Shown here piece after piece: positions 25,740-35,182 of a DNA stretch of 64,000 nucleotides (the stretch's first letter is position 1; every line of letters begins with the position of its first letter). The position numbers and the translations under genes are program-made. The notes below the pieces were generated by a model. It worked only from the letters and a program-made list of their open reading frames with translations. It did not search any database and was not told the DNA's origin. The DNA lies in assembly GCA_035561135.1 (NCBI GenBank), contig DATMYA010000052.1, forward strand, positions 1 through 64,000, written 5' to 3'. This DNA is from Clostridia bacterium (GTDB lineage Bacteria; Acidobacteriota; Terriglobia; Terriglobales; Acidobacteriaceae).

Positions 25740-26492
25740 CTACTTCGAGCCGCGCGCAATTTTCTGCGCGGATACTCCGTCGTAGGAAGACGATTGAGCG
25801 GCTATCGTTTTCGCATCCGGCATCGAGATGAGGCGCACGTCCGCTTCCCTGTCGTACCAGAAATTGCGTATGCGGTTCCGGGCGTACCGCAACAGTGTCG
25901 TGAAATTCGTCTCGTACCAGCAGGACTCGCGCATATGCGGTGACAAGCCACACATGATCCGGAAGCGGTTCTGCAACAAGTTGTGCGACGCCAGTAAGGC
26001 CGCTGCCATGCGGTGATTGCCTTCCAGGATCGTCATTGGACGTATTTCGTCGATGCCTATCAGCAGGATGCAACTGTTGTCCGAATCGACGCGCAATTGG
26101 TAACTGAGCGCCTGCACCTTCGAGATGAACTCGCGCGTCTTGCCGCTGAAGCGCTGCGAGCGGATCCGCTGAACAACGTCCGGCAACAGAAAACTCCCGT
26201 CCGCCACCTTGCGCCACTGCGCTCGCGGGAAGACCCGGATCTTCGACAGGTCTTCCGGTTCGATTTCTACATGCCACCACTGCGTGTCCGCCGGCAGTTC
26301 GCGCCACATGTGCCCGCGCCTGCGGAACAGCAGCGCCCGCCGTAGTGCATTTTCGGCAGCGTTGGTAATGTCTGCGTCCAGGACGAGGTGTTCGTATTTC
26401 TCGCGGTCGTTATGGAACTCGCCTTGGTAGAACTCGTTCCTCAGGAACTCGGAGATAACCTCCGGCTCGGTTACCCGGCGGATTATTTTCAT
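25740..26492 (-). CDS. Unknown protein with an EGNHR motif, co-operonic with the flippase
   Basis: The 250-residue protein has a charged N-terminus (MKIIRRVTEPEVISEFLRNEF), LVLDADITNAAENALRRALLFRRRG, and the striking MTILEGNHRMAAALLASH near 153-170. The DGNHR-like sequence recalls the ParB/Srx-type nucleotide-binding motif (G-x-H-R). That is a weak resemblance and not enough to name a family. There is no signal peptide or membrane helix, so it is cytosolic. It overlaps the flippase stop codon by 4 bp (ATGA), showing tight coupling. It could be a kinase-like or polymerisation-control factor, undetermined. Confidence 0.6.
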   Translation of the reverse strand: MKIIRRVTEPEVISEFLRNEFYQGEFHNDREKYEHLVLDADITNAAENALRRALLFRRRGHMWRELPADTQWWHVEIEPEDLSKIRVFPRAQWRKVADGSFLLPDVVQRIRSQRFSGKTREFISKVQALSYQLRVDSDNSCILLIGIDEIRPMTILEGNHRMAAALLASHNLLQNRFRIMCGLSPHMRESCWYETNFTTLLRYARNRIRNFWYDREADVRLISMPDAKTIAAQSSSYDGVSAQKIARGSK

Positions 26493-27799
26493 GCTGCCGC
26501 CTCCAAGCCGATCTGCCGCTTACGGAAGAAGGGAATTGAGACTGCAATCAGCAGTACGACCATTAGCACCTGCTGAACCACTACGACCTCTCGAAGTGAG
26601 CCGTGGAAAAATGTGATACCGGCCATCACCAGGCCGCTAAACACCAACTGCAGCCACGCAGAGTTGGCGATCCTCCGGGACATCTCGTAGGCAATCAGCA
26701 CAACGCTGAGAGCGTACCCGGCGGTTGAAGCCGCATACAGGCTCAGCAGTGAGTTCATCCCCTGCCCAACCGGTTCGAATCGCGCGCCAAACAAAACGCG
26801 CAGTATGAACTCCGGGAAGAACCCGAGCACGAGGATGAAGCCCAGGGAAATAACGGTGATAAATAGCAGTGGAATAATGAGGACCGTATGACTGCTCTCG
26901 GTTTTTGCTCCGGCTGAGATCGGGAACATGGCGCTAACGATAGACCACGAAGCGAAGTACAGCACGCGTCCGACCAGCGCGATGGCGGCATATACACCGG
27001 CTTCCTGCGGCGGGAAGAAGTGCTTCACCATCACAATATCGATGTTGTTGATAATTACCTGACCAACGAAGAACGTGATCGCCTGCATGCCTTCACGGAA
27101 TGAAGCCGGGATGCCGGCCTTTGCCGGTCCTTCCAGCGCCGGTCCAACGCTCGGAACGAAGTACGCCAGGGCCACGGAGAGGGCTATGGCGGCCACTGCA
27201 CCCAGCACTCCGTATCCAAGCAGCACCAGCAACACGGCCAAACTGAACTTTGTGACAGCCTCCAGGGCGAAGTTTCCGGCCAGCTTCGTAAACTGACACG
27301 TACCCTGCATAGCGCCGCGCTTCACCCCGAGCGGGATGTAAAACGCCATGCCGAATGCCAGGAGGGTGATGATGTGTCGAGACGGCAGTCGCAGGTATCC
27401 CGACAATAATCCACCGCTCAACGCTATTGCCGAGCCAAGTACCAACCCAACAATCCATGCACGCCGCCGCAGAGTTCTATACACGAAAGCCTTCGCCCCC
27501 GGCTCGCCGTTCCTTGCCACAAACTTCGCGCACACCATCTGGAATGAGAGCGTGATGGAAGAGACAAGCATGAGGAGCGTGACCGCGACAGCCGCGTGGC
27601 TGAACGACGCCGGACCCAGCATGCGCGCCACCGCGACGTTGTAGCCGAAGTTCAGCAGGCTCACGAAGGTCGAGCCTGTCAGCATCACTACGCTTCCGCT
27701 CAGCAGCTTTCGGTGGCCGGGCTGCGCCCGCAGCACTGCCACAGCGCCACGCCATCCTCGTGGCTTGTACCCGGACAGCACTGTCTCATTGATACTCAT
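26489..27799 (-). CDS. Polysaccharide flippase-like membrane protein (PST/MOP superfamily)
   Basis: The 436-residue protein has about 12 hydrophobic helices over its whole length. MLTGSTFVSLLNFGYNVAVA and RMLGPASFSHAAVAVTLLMLVS near the N-terminus are typical of PST exporters that flip lipid-linked or glycan substrates across the inner membrane. It resembles PelG- or Wzx-type proteins in topology. Its coding sequence overlaps the STAS gene stop and the unknown protein's start by 4 bp on each side. Substrate unknown. Confidence 0.87.
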   Translation of the reverse strand: MSINETVLSGYKPRGWRGAVAVLRAQPGHRKLLSGSVVMLTGSTFVSLLNFGYNVAVARMLGPASFSHAAVAVTLLMLVSSITLSFQMVCAKFVARNGEPGAKAFVYRTLRRRAWIVGLVLGSAIALSGGLLSGYLRLPSRHIITLLAFGMAFYIPLGVKRGAMQGTCQFTKLAGNFALEAVTKFSLAVLLVLLGYGVLGAVAAIALSVALAYFVPSVGPALEGPAKAGIPASFREGMQAITFFVGQVIINNIDIVMVKHFFPPQEAGVYAAIALVGRVLYFASWSIVSAMFPISAGAKTESSHTVLIIPLLFITVISLGFILVLGFFPEFILRVLFGARFEPVGQGMNSLLSLYAASTAGYALSVVLIAYEMSRRIANSAWLQLVFSGLVMAGITFFHGSLREVVVVQQVLMVVLLIAVSIPFFRKRQIGLEAAA

Positions 27800-28254
27800 G
27801 CAGCCGCCTCAGAGTCTCCCTTCGTTTCTTTCCGCTGCTTCTTGTCCTTACGCGCACTCGTGTTTGGGAACGAAAGCGCCGAATCGAAGTGATGGCTTGG
27901 ATAGAACTGGCGAACAGCGTTTGGAAGGAAACTGCTGAAACTGCGCACGGCGTCCGCCGCCGCTTCATAGATCTCGAACAGGCGATCGGTGCGCGTCAAC
28001 TCCAGCACTACCGCCGCCTGTGGCGAGAGAGAGGAGAGCTTTAAATCTCCGTCGCGCTTTGCGGTCTCCGCCATGCAGTGCAGCAGAAGGTCAACGCCAG
28101 CGGCATCAATGTGCTTGACCTGGGATAGATCGAACACGATTTGCGGCCTATCCGATTCCAGAAACGGTTTCACTTCCTCCAGAACTGCGCGTGCATTTTT
28201 CATATTGAGCCGCTCAGGCATGCGCTTCACTACCACGGGCCTACTCGTTTCCAT
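27796..28254 (-). CDS. STAS-domain protein lacking the phosphoacceptor serine
   Basis: The 152-residue protein has a STAS fold over about 1-110: VVVKRMPERLNMKNARAVLE, then IVFDLSQVKHIDAAGVDLLLH. In SpoIIAA/RsbV anti-anti-sigma factors the loop reads D-S-S/T-G, with the serine phosphorylated. Here it reads D50-A51-A52-G53, so phosphorylation control at that site is impossible. The C-terminal tail (115-152) is charged and probably disordered. It sits between a nucleotidyltransferase and the flippase, with a 14-bp overlap upstream and 4 bp downstream. A constitutive partner-switch or scaffold role in the polysaccharide machine is inferred. Confidence 0.85.
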   Translation of the reverse strand: METSRPVVVKRMPERLNMKNARAVLEEVKPFLESDRPQIVFDLSQVKHIDAAGVDLLLHCMAETAKRDGDLKLSSLSPQAAVVLELTRTDRLFEIYEAAADAVRSFSSFLPNAVRQFYPSHHFDSALSFPNTSARKDKKQRKETKGDSEAAA

Positions 28255-29416
28255 ACCGCCTCACAGCCGCAAAGTTCGGGGAAAATCCATTGGAATCGGA
28301 AGCTTCCGCTTCGGGCAGAGACGCCGTACGCAGAGCAGTTGACGGGGTGCTAACCGCTTCCGGCAAATTTTCCGGAATCGTGCGTGCCGGAGTTTTAAAT
28401 AATCCGGCGATGAAGGTTATGGGCAAGTAGAAAGCCAATCTGACCGCACTGGTTACAGTTCGTAACGGAGCACTGCCAGACGTGACACCAACCAGTTTCG
28501 GATCGCCAATCTGAACGTCGACTTTGCGGCGAAGGTTCGCGATCTGGCGAAATCCAACGACCGAATGGCTGACGTCGAGAGCTGCTCCCACTGAAGTGAA
28601 TGGGAGTACGGTAGCGTTTTCAATGACGGTGCCGCAGTCCACCTCGGCGTGGTGCTCCAGAACGCTGCCCCGCGTTATTACCGACATGGCTCCTACGCGT
28701 GAACGCGCACCAATGAACGCCGGGGCCAGAACGCGAGCGCGCCGATGTACCCTGGCACCCTCGCCGGCCCAGACTCCTGGCTTGATCTCGGTGCCTTGAG
28801 GCCGAATAGACGCTGTTCCGGCGAAGGCATCCAGCGCAAGCCTGCGCAGGTCTGCCGCCGTCCGCAGGCGATTCACATAGCCTTGGACCCTGTACTCGTC
28901 ACCTGGCACTCGAAACTGTCGCAGCTCGTGGCGGAAGAGGAATGCAGCGTCATTCCGCCGCAGAGCGCTGATGACAAAGCAATCCAGCGGTTCACCTTCC
29001 ATGTCGCAGGCAGACGAAACTCGGCAGCCGCTGTCGACGTGCACCTGAATTAACTCTTCGTAATCAATCTCCGCGTATGGGCCAATTCGCACAACAACGA
29101 CGGTTTCAGCTCCAGCCTGTGCTGCCTCGGCAAAAGCGTTTTCAGCCGCTCGCCAGAACTGCGGGCCAACTGCATGAACGAACTTCAAGTCTGGCCGCAA
29201 TGCACCACGCGCCAGCGGCGCGGCAGAGTGCGGAACCTCGGTTACCACGGATGCACCCGTAATCCCGACACGCTCCAGGTGCCACAGCACGCGTTGCAAC
29301 ACAGGTTCGCCGAGCACATCGATCAGCGCGATCGGCACTTCCGCAATCCGCTCGGCTTCCAACTCAGCCGCACGCTCGGTCCGTCCGCCGATCAAAATGA
29401 TTGCCTTTACATCCAT
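28241..29416 (-). CDS. Nucleotidyltransferase-like protein with left-handed beta-helix, degenerate
   Basis: The 391-residue protein has an N-terminal domain (1-190) resembling sugar-phosphate nucleotidylyltransferases: AIILIGGRTERAAELEAER, VPIALIDVLGEPVLQRVL. The family's GxGTRLxPLT pattern is replaced by GGRTERAAELE, so NTP binding is doubtful. Residues about 205-300 (GVWAGEGARVHRRARVLAP, RSRVGAMSVITRGSVLEHH) have hexapeptide repeats of the LbH type, as in GlmU or GMPP. The C-terminal 90 residues (VRLAFYLPITFIAGLF) are hydrophobic then disordered. The ATG at 29416 overlaps the GT4 stop by 10 bp, and a GTG at 29425 is possible. It may be a non-catalytic scaffold. Confidence 0.7.
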   Translation of the reverse strand: MDVKAIILIGGRTERAAELEAERIAEVPIALIDVLGEPVLQRVLWHLERVGITGASVVTEVPHSAAPLARGALRPDLKFVHAVGPQFWRAAENAFAEAAQAGAETVVVVRIGPYAEIDYEELIQVHVDSGCRVSSACDMEGEPLDCFVISALRRNDAAFLFRHELRQFRVPGDEYRVQGYVNRLRTAADLRRLALDAFAGTASIRPQGTEIKPGVWAGEGARVHRRARVLAPAFIGARSRVGAMSVITRGSVLEHHAEVDCGTVIENATVLPFTSVGAALDVSHSVVGFRQIANLRRKVDVQIGDPKLVGVTSGSAPLRTVTSAVRLAFYLPITFIAGLFKTPARTIPENLPEAVSTPSTALRTASLPEAEASDSNGFSPNFAAVRRYGNE

Positions 29417-30696
29417 GGAGCCCACCTCGGAGCAGCGGCGCGGAAGATTGCGGAACGCGCAGGAACCCAGGACGGAATGCGCCGGAAGCGCGATATCGGT
29501 TCCAGGGCCCGCGCACGTTTGTGCAGGTCGAAAGAGCGCAGGTACTGCCGTATGATCTGCGGCATGGTCATTCGCAGAGCGGCAGAGAAATTCTGTTCGG
29601 CCATCTCCCGCTGCAACTCAGGGGTGCGCAGCAGGTAGATCATCCGGTCCGCGAGAGCCTGAGGATCTCCTGTTTCGTAAAACAGGATCGCCAGGCCTTC
29701 GTCATCGGCCATCTCACGGAAGTCTTTGATGTCGGCGGAAAGGATTGGGACTCCGTATTCGCAAGCCAGGTGTGCAACTCCGCTTGACCCGGTTGCCGAC
29801 GAGTAAGGCATTACCAGCACGGAAGCCGAACGGAACAGTTCCGGAATCTGATCTTCGTCAACATAGCCGGTGAACTTGATTTCCGAATTGTTCCTAAAGC
29901 GCGCCGCTACGGATTCGACGTAGCCAGGAGTTATAGGATGGTTCGATCCTGCGATCACCAGTGTTGCGTTCGGTATCTGCTCTCTAACTATGGCGAAGGC
30001 ATCGAGCAGTTTTTCAAGGCGCTTATATGTGCCCCATTTCCCGAATGCCAGAATCCGGTGTTCTGGATTGCCCCGGCGGGAGTAGTCCGGCGCCTCAGGA
30101 CGTGCCGACAGGATGCCGTGCGCGCGAAAATAAACATTGTCGCCCCGGTATCTTTCCATCAGCGTCCGCCGATAGGCTGGCAGCAGCACTGAAATCGAGT
30201 TCGACATCAACAACATGCGGGTTGCAACCGACCCCGCCATACGGTACACGTGGGGAAAGCTGACGCCTGCATCACTCAAATCGATATTGTCCATCAGGTG
30301 ATGCAGCGTAACGTGCGTGTAGTAACCGGAAAGTCTCGTCAGCACCGGGATCGTCAGCCCGGAAAATGCGGCGAACGGGTTGTTGCCGAAGGTTGAAAAC
30401 AGCAGGTTGAACCAGACGACGTCTGGCCGACAGTCGCGTATCGCACTCAGGAGTCGCAATGGATTCGTAAGGCTGTCAAAGGACCAGCAGCGCCGAACCT
30501 CAAACTCCTCAACATCGGCAGCGCTCCAAGTCCGCGCGTTCTCGTGCGATGGCTCGAGCTGAGCTGCCGGTAGCTCGTCAGCCAGTACTGTCAGGCTGAG
30601 CAGCGGATCGCGCTGAAGCTCTCGCGCTATGTGATACCCGTACTCGTTCAGCCCCCGTCTGCTTGGCGGAAACGCTGTGACCAGACAAATTTTCAT
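29407..30696 (-). CDS. GT4-family glycosyltransferase
   Basis: The 429-residue protein has GT-B topology. N-terminal domain: MKICLVTAFPPSRRGLNEYG and VVWFNLLFSTFGNNPFAAF. C-terminal domain: RILAFGKWGTYKRLEKLLDAF, ATLVIAGSNHP, IKFTGYVDEDQIPELF. The usual EX7E pair appears substituted (SATGSSGVAHLACEYG), as in a subset of Acidobacteriota GT4 enzymes. It adds a sugar from an NDP-donor to an acceptor in surface polysaccharide synthesis. It starts 15 bp after the TPR-barrel gene and could be the functional equivalent of PelF. Donor sugar not predicted. Confidence 0.85.
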   Translation of the reverse strand: MKICLVTAFPPSRRGLNEYGYHIARELQRDPLLSLTVLADELPAAQLEPSHENARTWSAADVEEFEVRRCWSFDSLTNPLRLLSAIRDCRPDVVWFNLLFSTFGNNPFAAFSGLTIPVLTRLSGYYTHVTLHHLMDNIDLSDAGVSFPHVYRMAGSVATRMLLMSNSISVLLPAYRRTLMERYRGDNVYFRAHGILSARPEAPDYSRRGNPEHRILAFGKWGTYKRLEKLLDAFAIVREQIPNATLVIAGSNHPITPGYVESVAARFRNNSEIKFTGYVDEDQIPELFRSASVLVMPYSSATGSSGVAHLACEYGVPILSADIKDFREMADDEGLAILFYETGDPQALADRMIYLLRTPELQREMAEQNFSAALRMTMPQIIRQYLRSFDLHKRARALEPISRFRRIPSWVPARSAIFRAAAPRWAPWM

Positions 30697-30711
30697 TGGG
30701 CCCCTCTGGCC

Positions 30712-33700
30712 TTAAAACAGCGACAGGCGCACTACTGGACGAATAATCGCCTGATCGCGGCCAGTAAAATTCATAAAATTGGCGTTTTGAATCCCGAATG
30801 AGATCCGCAGCGGATACTCGACGGGAAGCTCGCCTGTTCCATCGTTGTAGTTACGACGAAAAGGTCGTACATAAGAGATGAGCAAACTGCTCTGCACGTT
30901 GTCATAGTCGTGGAAACCTTGTCCGCGAGAGAAAGCAAATGTTCCACTGACTGTCCACCGATTATTCGCACGGTATTCAAACTCGGCAGCAGGTCGCATT
31001 GCCTGCGCAATCCACGACTGGCCGGCTTGCGCTCTCCACGAACGGATGTATTCGCCTATCAAAGCGGCTTTCGATTTCGTCCCGAACTGCCGCTGCACTC
31101 CCACGGACGTCGTCGTAGAGAAAAACTCGCGGATCAGCGGATTGAATTGCAGGTCGCGAACTGCGTACGAGGTGATCAGACTCGTGCGTCCCCACGGACG
31201 CCCGACGATGAATTCCAATTTCGCTCCCAGTTCACGAGAACTGAGATTGCGCTCGGTGAATGGACCGGATTCGTGGAACGCGCTGCCCCGGACCGAAATC
31301 CAATTCCAGAACGAGTTTGTCGACATGTAAGCGAATTGCCTGAAGAGGTTCTGATTCAATTCGAAGGCAGATCGCTTGTCGCGCCGCCATGTGTATTGCA
31401 ACCCGGTGTTGAACGCCACCACGTTGCGCCCGAACCGCAGCACCGGGTTCAGCGCGCCGTTTGCCGAGTAGTCATACAGGTCGCGGTTCAGGATCAGGGC
31501 TTCGCTCGGAATTGAAACCTCGCCTCGCGCGTTCCGCACCTGCACGAATCCGCTAATGGTAGGCACGCCGTCCTGGTGGACTTTGAAGGTGTTGGTCCAG
31601 CGCGACTCAAGCGATGACCTCGGCGTGGGCAGCGTATTTGCGTCAGCATGAAAGAGTTGCCGGTCGAGGTTATAGATCGTCGCATCCTCGAAGATGCCAT
31701 TCATCGTGAAGTCCGTGCCGACGCTTACCTTGCGCGTCAACCGGAGGCCTTCTTCGCCTGCCACTTCCTGTAGCTGCCTCTCCGCAATCTCATCCTGTCC
31801 GGAGAGCATGTTGGCGCGCGCGAACATGGACAAGGCACGCAGGCTGTCGCGACGCTGCCGGTGAACGGTCGCCATCGCCAGCGTGTAGTCATAATTTTCG
31901 GCGTAGTCATCCGGATTGCCGAGGCTCGCCAACTGAGCTTGCGCGTTCAGCGGATCGCCCTGCGCAAGGTAGGCGTTTGCCATCCCAATTGCTACCACCT
32001 GGTCGGCCGCCCCAGCGTTCCTCGCAGTCTCAAAGTACTTTGCTGCCAGATCGAAGTCGTTCATGGCGAGGAACAGATTCGCCGCTTCGACAAGGTTATC
32101 TGCCGTTACCGGCGCCGCCTCGCCGATGCGAGATTCCGCAAATCCCAGGCTCACTTGCTGGCGCGCATCTTCGAACTCACGGTCGCGCACGAAAACCTTT
32201 GCGATCGCAAGGCGCGCGTCTACGCGGTTGCTGTCCGGTGCTTGCAGCGCACGCGCAAAGCGCTCCATCGCTCCTTCGCGATCACCCAGAACCAGCAACG
32301 CATCACCGGTGTTCAGGTAAATTGCCGCCTGCTCCGGTGCCGCGCGCTCTGCCGTGGCCACGTACTGCAAGGTTTCCTGACGGTGCTTCAACTGCGCGTG
32401 TGCATGTGCCATCTGCGCGTAGATCATCGGATCGTCCGGCATGTAACGCAGAGCATCTATCAGTGTCGTTAACGACTGTCCGTAGCGGCGCAGGTGATAC
32501 TGCGTATCAGCCAGTGCCAGGTAGAGTTTCGCGTCATCGGGAGCGAACTTCAGCGCGGTCTGATATTCTTTCTCGGCGCGTTCCAGCAATCGCTGTTGCC
32601 GGAATGCCGTTGCTCGCGCCAGGTGCGTCGCGCCGCTCTCGCCTAATAATCTTTCTGCCGTGTCCACTTCATCGAGCGCCGTACGACCCCGTCGCAGTTG
32701 CAGATTCGAGAACGCCAACCCAAGGTGTGCGACACCGTTGTTCGGGCTCAGCTTGAGCGCGCTTTGGAAATCGGAGACCGCCTGCTCGGCATTCTGCATA
32801 TCGTTCAGCGAATACCCGCGGTTGATGTAAGCGTCGGTCATGCGTGGGTCGTGCTCGATAGCACGCGTGTAATCGTCCACTGCCTGGTACAGCAACTGCG
32901 ATTGCTTGTGAACGTGGCCCGTCAACAAAGGGAAATTTGCTTCACGCGGCAGCACGTTCTCGTATCGCTGCGAAAGCGCCAGCACATCGTCGTAGCGGCC
33001 CAGGTTGTAGAGCGCGTAGGCCAGGTACACCGAAGCGTTACGATCCTTCGGCAACTTCTCCAGCACCCGTTCGCCGATCTGTGCCGATTCCAGGAATTTC
33101 CCCTGGTGGAAGAACACGCGCTCCTGCTCGCGCATCACGCGCGGATCGTCCTTCATCTTGCCGTTTGCGCGCGATACCCATTCCGCCGCCAGCGGAATCT
33201 GCCGCGCTTCTATGGCCGCATTTGCGGCATTCGCTACGATGACCGAATTCGCCGGAGCCAGTTTGTGCGCCTTCTGGTAGCTGCCGTCGGCACGCGCAAA
33301 ATCACGTGTTGACGTGTACAGGTCGCCCAGCGCCAGGTAGGCCACATAGTCCGTTGGATACGCGGCGGCCAGTTTGTTGAAGTAGTACTCCGCGCCCTTG
33401 TTGTCGCCCTCATCGCGTGAGAGATACCCCAACGCTTCCAATGCAAAGCGGTTGTTCCGGTCGTTGTCGAGGATGGATGTGTACAGCTTTCGCGCTTCGT
33501 CCCTGCGCTTGGCGCGCCACAGCAGGTTGGCGTATTGCAGGATGATGTTGGTGTTCGCCGGATCGAGCTTCCGCGCCTCTTGCAAATCCGCTTCTGCGCC
33601 CTTAATGTCGCCGGCATTCGACCGGACCGAGGCACGCACTCGCAGGAACTCCGCCCGCGCTGTGCCTTCCACGTTCAGCTTATTGATGTCCTGCTCCGCC

Positions 33701-34917
33701 AGCGCAATCTGCCGTTGGGCGTTTGCGTCGTCCCCCTGCTCGCGATACAACTCGCTCAAATTCAGTCGCAGCGAGATCGGGTACATCTGACCTTCCGGTG
33801 CTCCGCCTTGAGGCAATCGGCTGAGTGCCTGGTTGTATTCGCGAATGGCATCCAGCGGACGGTTTTCGATTTTTGCAAGCGCCGCCTGGAGGGCATGAAG
33901 ACGGTAATGGGTCGAGTCCAGGGCTGCCGCCTTGCTGACGAAGGCGCGTGCCTTGTCCAGCGAGCCTACCCGCATCTGTGCCTGCGCCGCACTGAGCTGC
34001 AGCCCTATCTGTGTTGGCGCCGAATTCGCTGCTTTGCTGTAGGTGTTAGCCGCTTCCTGCTTATCGCGATTCAGTTCGTAGCTGTAACCGAGGTCTGCCA
34101 GCAGCTCAGGCGTCTGTCGGGGCGCGCTCTTCAATGTGGTAATGGCGGACTTGTAATCGTGTTCCTCGCGGTAGTAGTTCGCCACAGCACGGAAAACAGC
34201 AGGATTCTTGGCATCGCGCCGCTTCGCCGATTCCAGGAACTGCTTCGCCTTGGCAGGCTGCTTCAGTTTCAAGTAGCCCACGGCCAACATCAACTCCACG
34301 TGCGAAGAGGGCTTCAGCGCCTCTGCCCGCGACAGCAGGTTGATCCCGCCCTGCACATCACCCGATTTCATGAACAACTCACCCGCGATCAGCAGATCGT
34401 TCTGGCGCTTCGGATTCGCTTTGATGACCTGCATCAGCAGGCGCTTTGCTTCCTCCGTGCGCCCCATCCTGCCGTATGTCTGCGCCAGCCCCGAGAGGCC
34501 CTCCGGTGAACTCCCCTCTTTCGCGAGTCCTTGCCGGTAGGCATCAACGGACTGCCCATAGCGGCCCGCCAGTCGCGACGTATATCCCAGCAGGAACCAG
34601 AGCTTCGCGTTGTTCGGAGCCTGCTTTACCGCACGTTCGGCAAACGTCGCAGCCTGACTGGGATTACCGCGGCGCAACGCATCTTCGGCAGCGCGCGCCA
34701 TGCGGCCGACTTCAATACTGCTTCCCCACCCTATTCCAGTCTCCACCGGCGCAGGTGTTCTCGCACCCGCTGTGCTCTTCTTCGCGTTCGGCGAAGCTGC
34801 CTTTGCGGGTTCCTTCGATTGCGCGCCGCCGATTTCAAAGGTTTGCCCCGTAACCTGTGGCGCAAGCCCAAGCAGCAGCAAGGAACTAAAAGTTACGTAC
34901 GATACAAGTCTTTTCAC
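30712..34917 (-). CDS. Large TPR plus outer-membrane-barrel protein (BcsC/PelB-like exporter)
   Basis: The 1401-residue protein begins with signal peptide MKRLVSYVTFSSLLLLGLAP (GTG start at 34917). The next roughly 950 residues are tetratricopeptide repeats, such as YLKLKQPAKAKQFLESAKR and ALKLSPNNGVAHLGLAFSN. The C-terminal 350 residues are beta-rich and end in RPVVRLSLF, a terminal Phe typical of outer-membrane barrels. Together this resembles BcsC and PelB, which thread polysaccharide through a periplasmic TPR scaffold and an outer-membrane porin. It is the first gene of the minus-strand operon. The frame's TTG at 34998 is less likely as start. Confidence 0.85.
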   Translation of the reverse strand: MKRLVSYVTFSSLLLLGLAPQVTGQTFEIGGAQSKEPAKAASPNAKKSTAGARTPAPVETGIGWGSSIEVGRMARAAEDALRRGNPSQAATFAERAVKQAPNNAKLWFLLGYTSRLAGRYGQSVDAYRQGLAKEGSSPEGLSGLAQTYGRMGRTEEAKRLLMQVIKANPKRQNDLLIAGELFMKSGDVQGGINLLSRAEALKPSSHVELMLAVGYLKLKQPAKAKQFLESAKRRDAKNPAVFRAVANYYREEHDYKSAITTLKSAPRQTPELLADLGYSYELNRDKQEAANTYSKAANSAPTQIGLQLSAAQAQMRVGSLDKARAFVSKAAALDSTHYRLHALQAALAKIENRPLDAIREYNQALSRLPQGGAPEGQMYPISLRLNLSELYREQGDDANAQRQIALAEQDINKLNVEGTARAEFLRVRASVRSNAGDIKGAEADLQEARKLDPANTNIILQYANLLWRAKRRDEARKLYTSILDNDRNNRFALEALGYLSRDEGDNKGAEYYFNKLAAAYPTDYVAYLALGDLYTSTRDFARADGSYQKAHKLAPANSVIVANAANAAIEARQIPLAAEWVSRANGKMKDDPRVMREQERVFFHQGKFLESAQIGERVLEKLPKDRNASVYLAYALYNLGRYDDVLALSQRYENVLPREANFPLLTGHVHKQSQLLYQAVDDYTRAIEHDPRMTDAYINRGYSLNDMQNAEQAVSDFQSALKLSPNNGVAHLGLAFSNLQLRRGRTALDEVDTAERLLGESGATHLARATAFRQQRLLERAEKEYQTALKFAPDDAKLYLALADTQYHLRRYGQSLTTLIDALRYMPDDPMIYAQMAHAHAQLKHRQETLQYVATAERAAPEQAAIYLNTGDALLVLGDREGAMERFARALQAPDSNRVDARLAIAKVFVRDREFEDARQQVSLGFAESRIGEAAPVTADNLVEAANLFLAMNDFDLAAKYFETARNAGAADQVVAIGMANAYLAQGDPLNAQAQLASLGNPDDYAENYDYTLAMATVHRQRRDSLRALSMFARANMLSGQDEIAERQLQEVAGEEGLRLTRKVSVGTDFTMNGIFEDATIYNLDRQLFHADANTLPTPRSSLESRWTNTFKVHQDGVPTISGFVQVRNARGEVSIPSEALILNRDLYDYSANGALNPVLRFGRNVVAFNTGLQYTWRRDKRSAFELNQNLFRQFAYMSTNSFWNWISVRGSAFHESGPFTERNLSSRELGAKLEFIVGRPWGRTSLITSYAVRDLQFNPLIREFFSTTTSVGVQRQFGTKSKAALIGEYIRSWRAQAGQSWIAQAMRPAAEFEYRANNRWTVSGTFAFSRGQGFHDYDNVQSSLLISYVRPFRRNYNDGTGELPVEYPLRISFGIQNANFMNFTGRDQAIIRPVVRLSLF

Positions 34918-35182
34918 AGGACCACTCAGGTACTGGCGGTACGGCGGGACAGCACTCGCAAGCTGTTTTCCAACTGCTCGGATGCGAATCCAGCGCAAAC
35001 GGCTGTGTCGGAACTCTGAGCGAAATCAACTCTGCACGAATTCGGCACGCAAGTGCTAACAGTGACCCTCGCCCTGCACCCGGTGTACCGCAAACTGGTA
35101 GAACGCTTGTGCCACAAAGGAAACCTAAGCGCCTCGACAGGAATCAAAACTGCTCCTGACGTGAAGCTGCGGAGGATTACCT
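34918..35182. other. Divergent control region of the polysaccharide operons
   Basis: This 265-bp spacer lies between the two oppositely transcribed operons. No strong sigma-70 promoter, operator palindrome or c-di-GMP riboswitch-like structure was recognised. The plus-strand gene's Shine-Dalgarno sequence (GGAGG at 35171-35175) is the only clear signal. Confidence 0.5.

Noticed and set aside
25702..26307. Upstream extension of the Gln/Pro-rich secreted protein frame
   Set aside because: It reads through the EGNHR gene out of frame; the signal peptide begins at 25701.
27348..27644. Plus-strand frame over the flippase gene
   Set aside because: No start signal or domain; antisense to transmembrane helices.
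34918..35182. c-di-GMP riboswitch in the divergent polysaccharide control region
   Set aside because: Expected for exopolysaccharide operons, but no GEMM-like structure or sequence was recognised.
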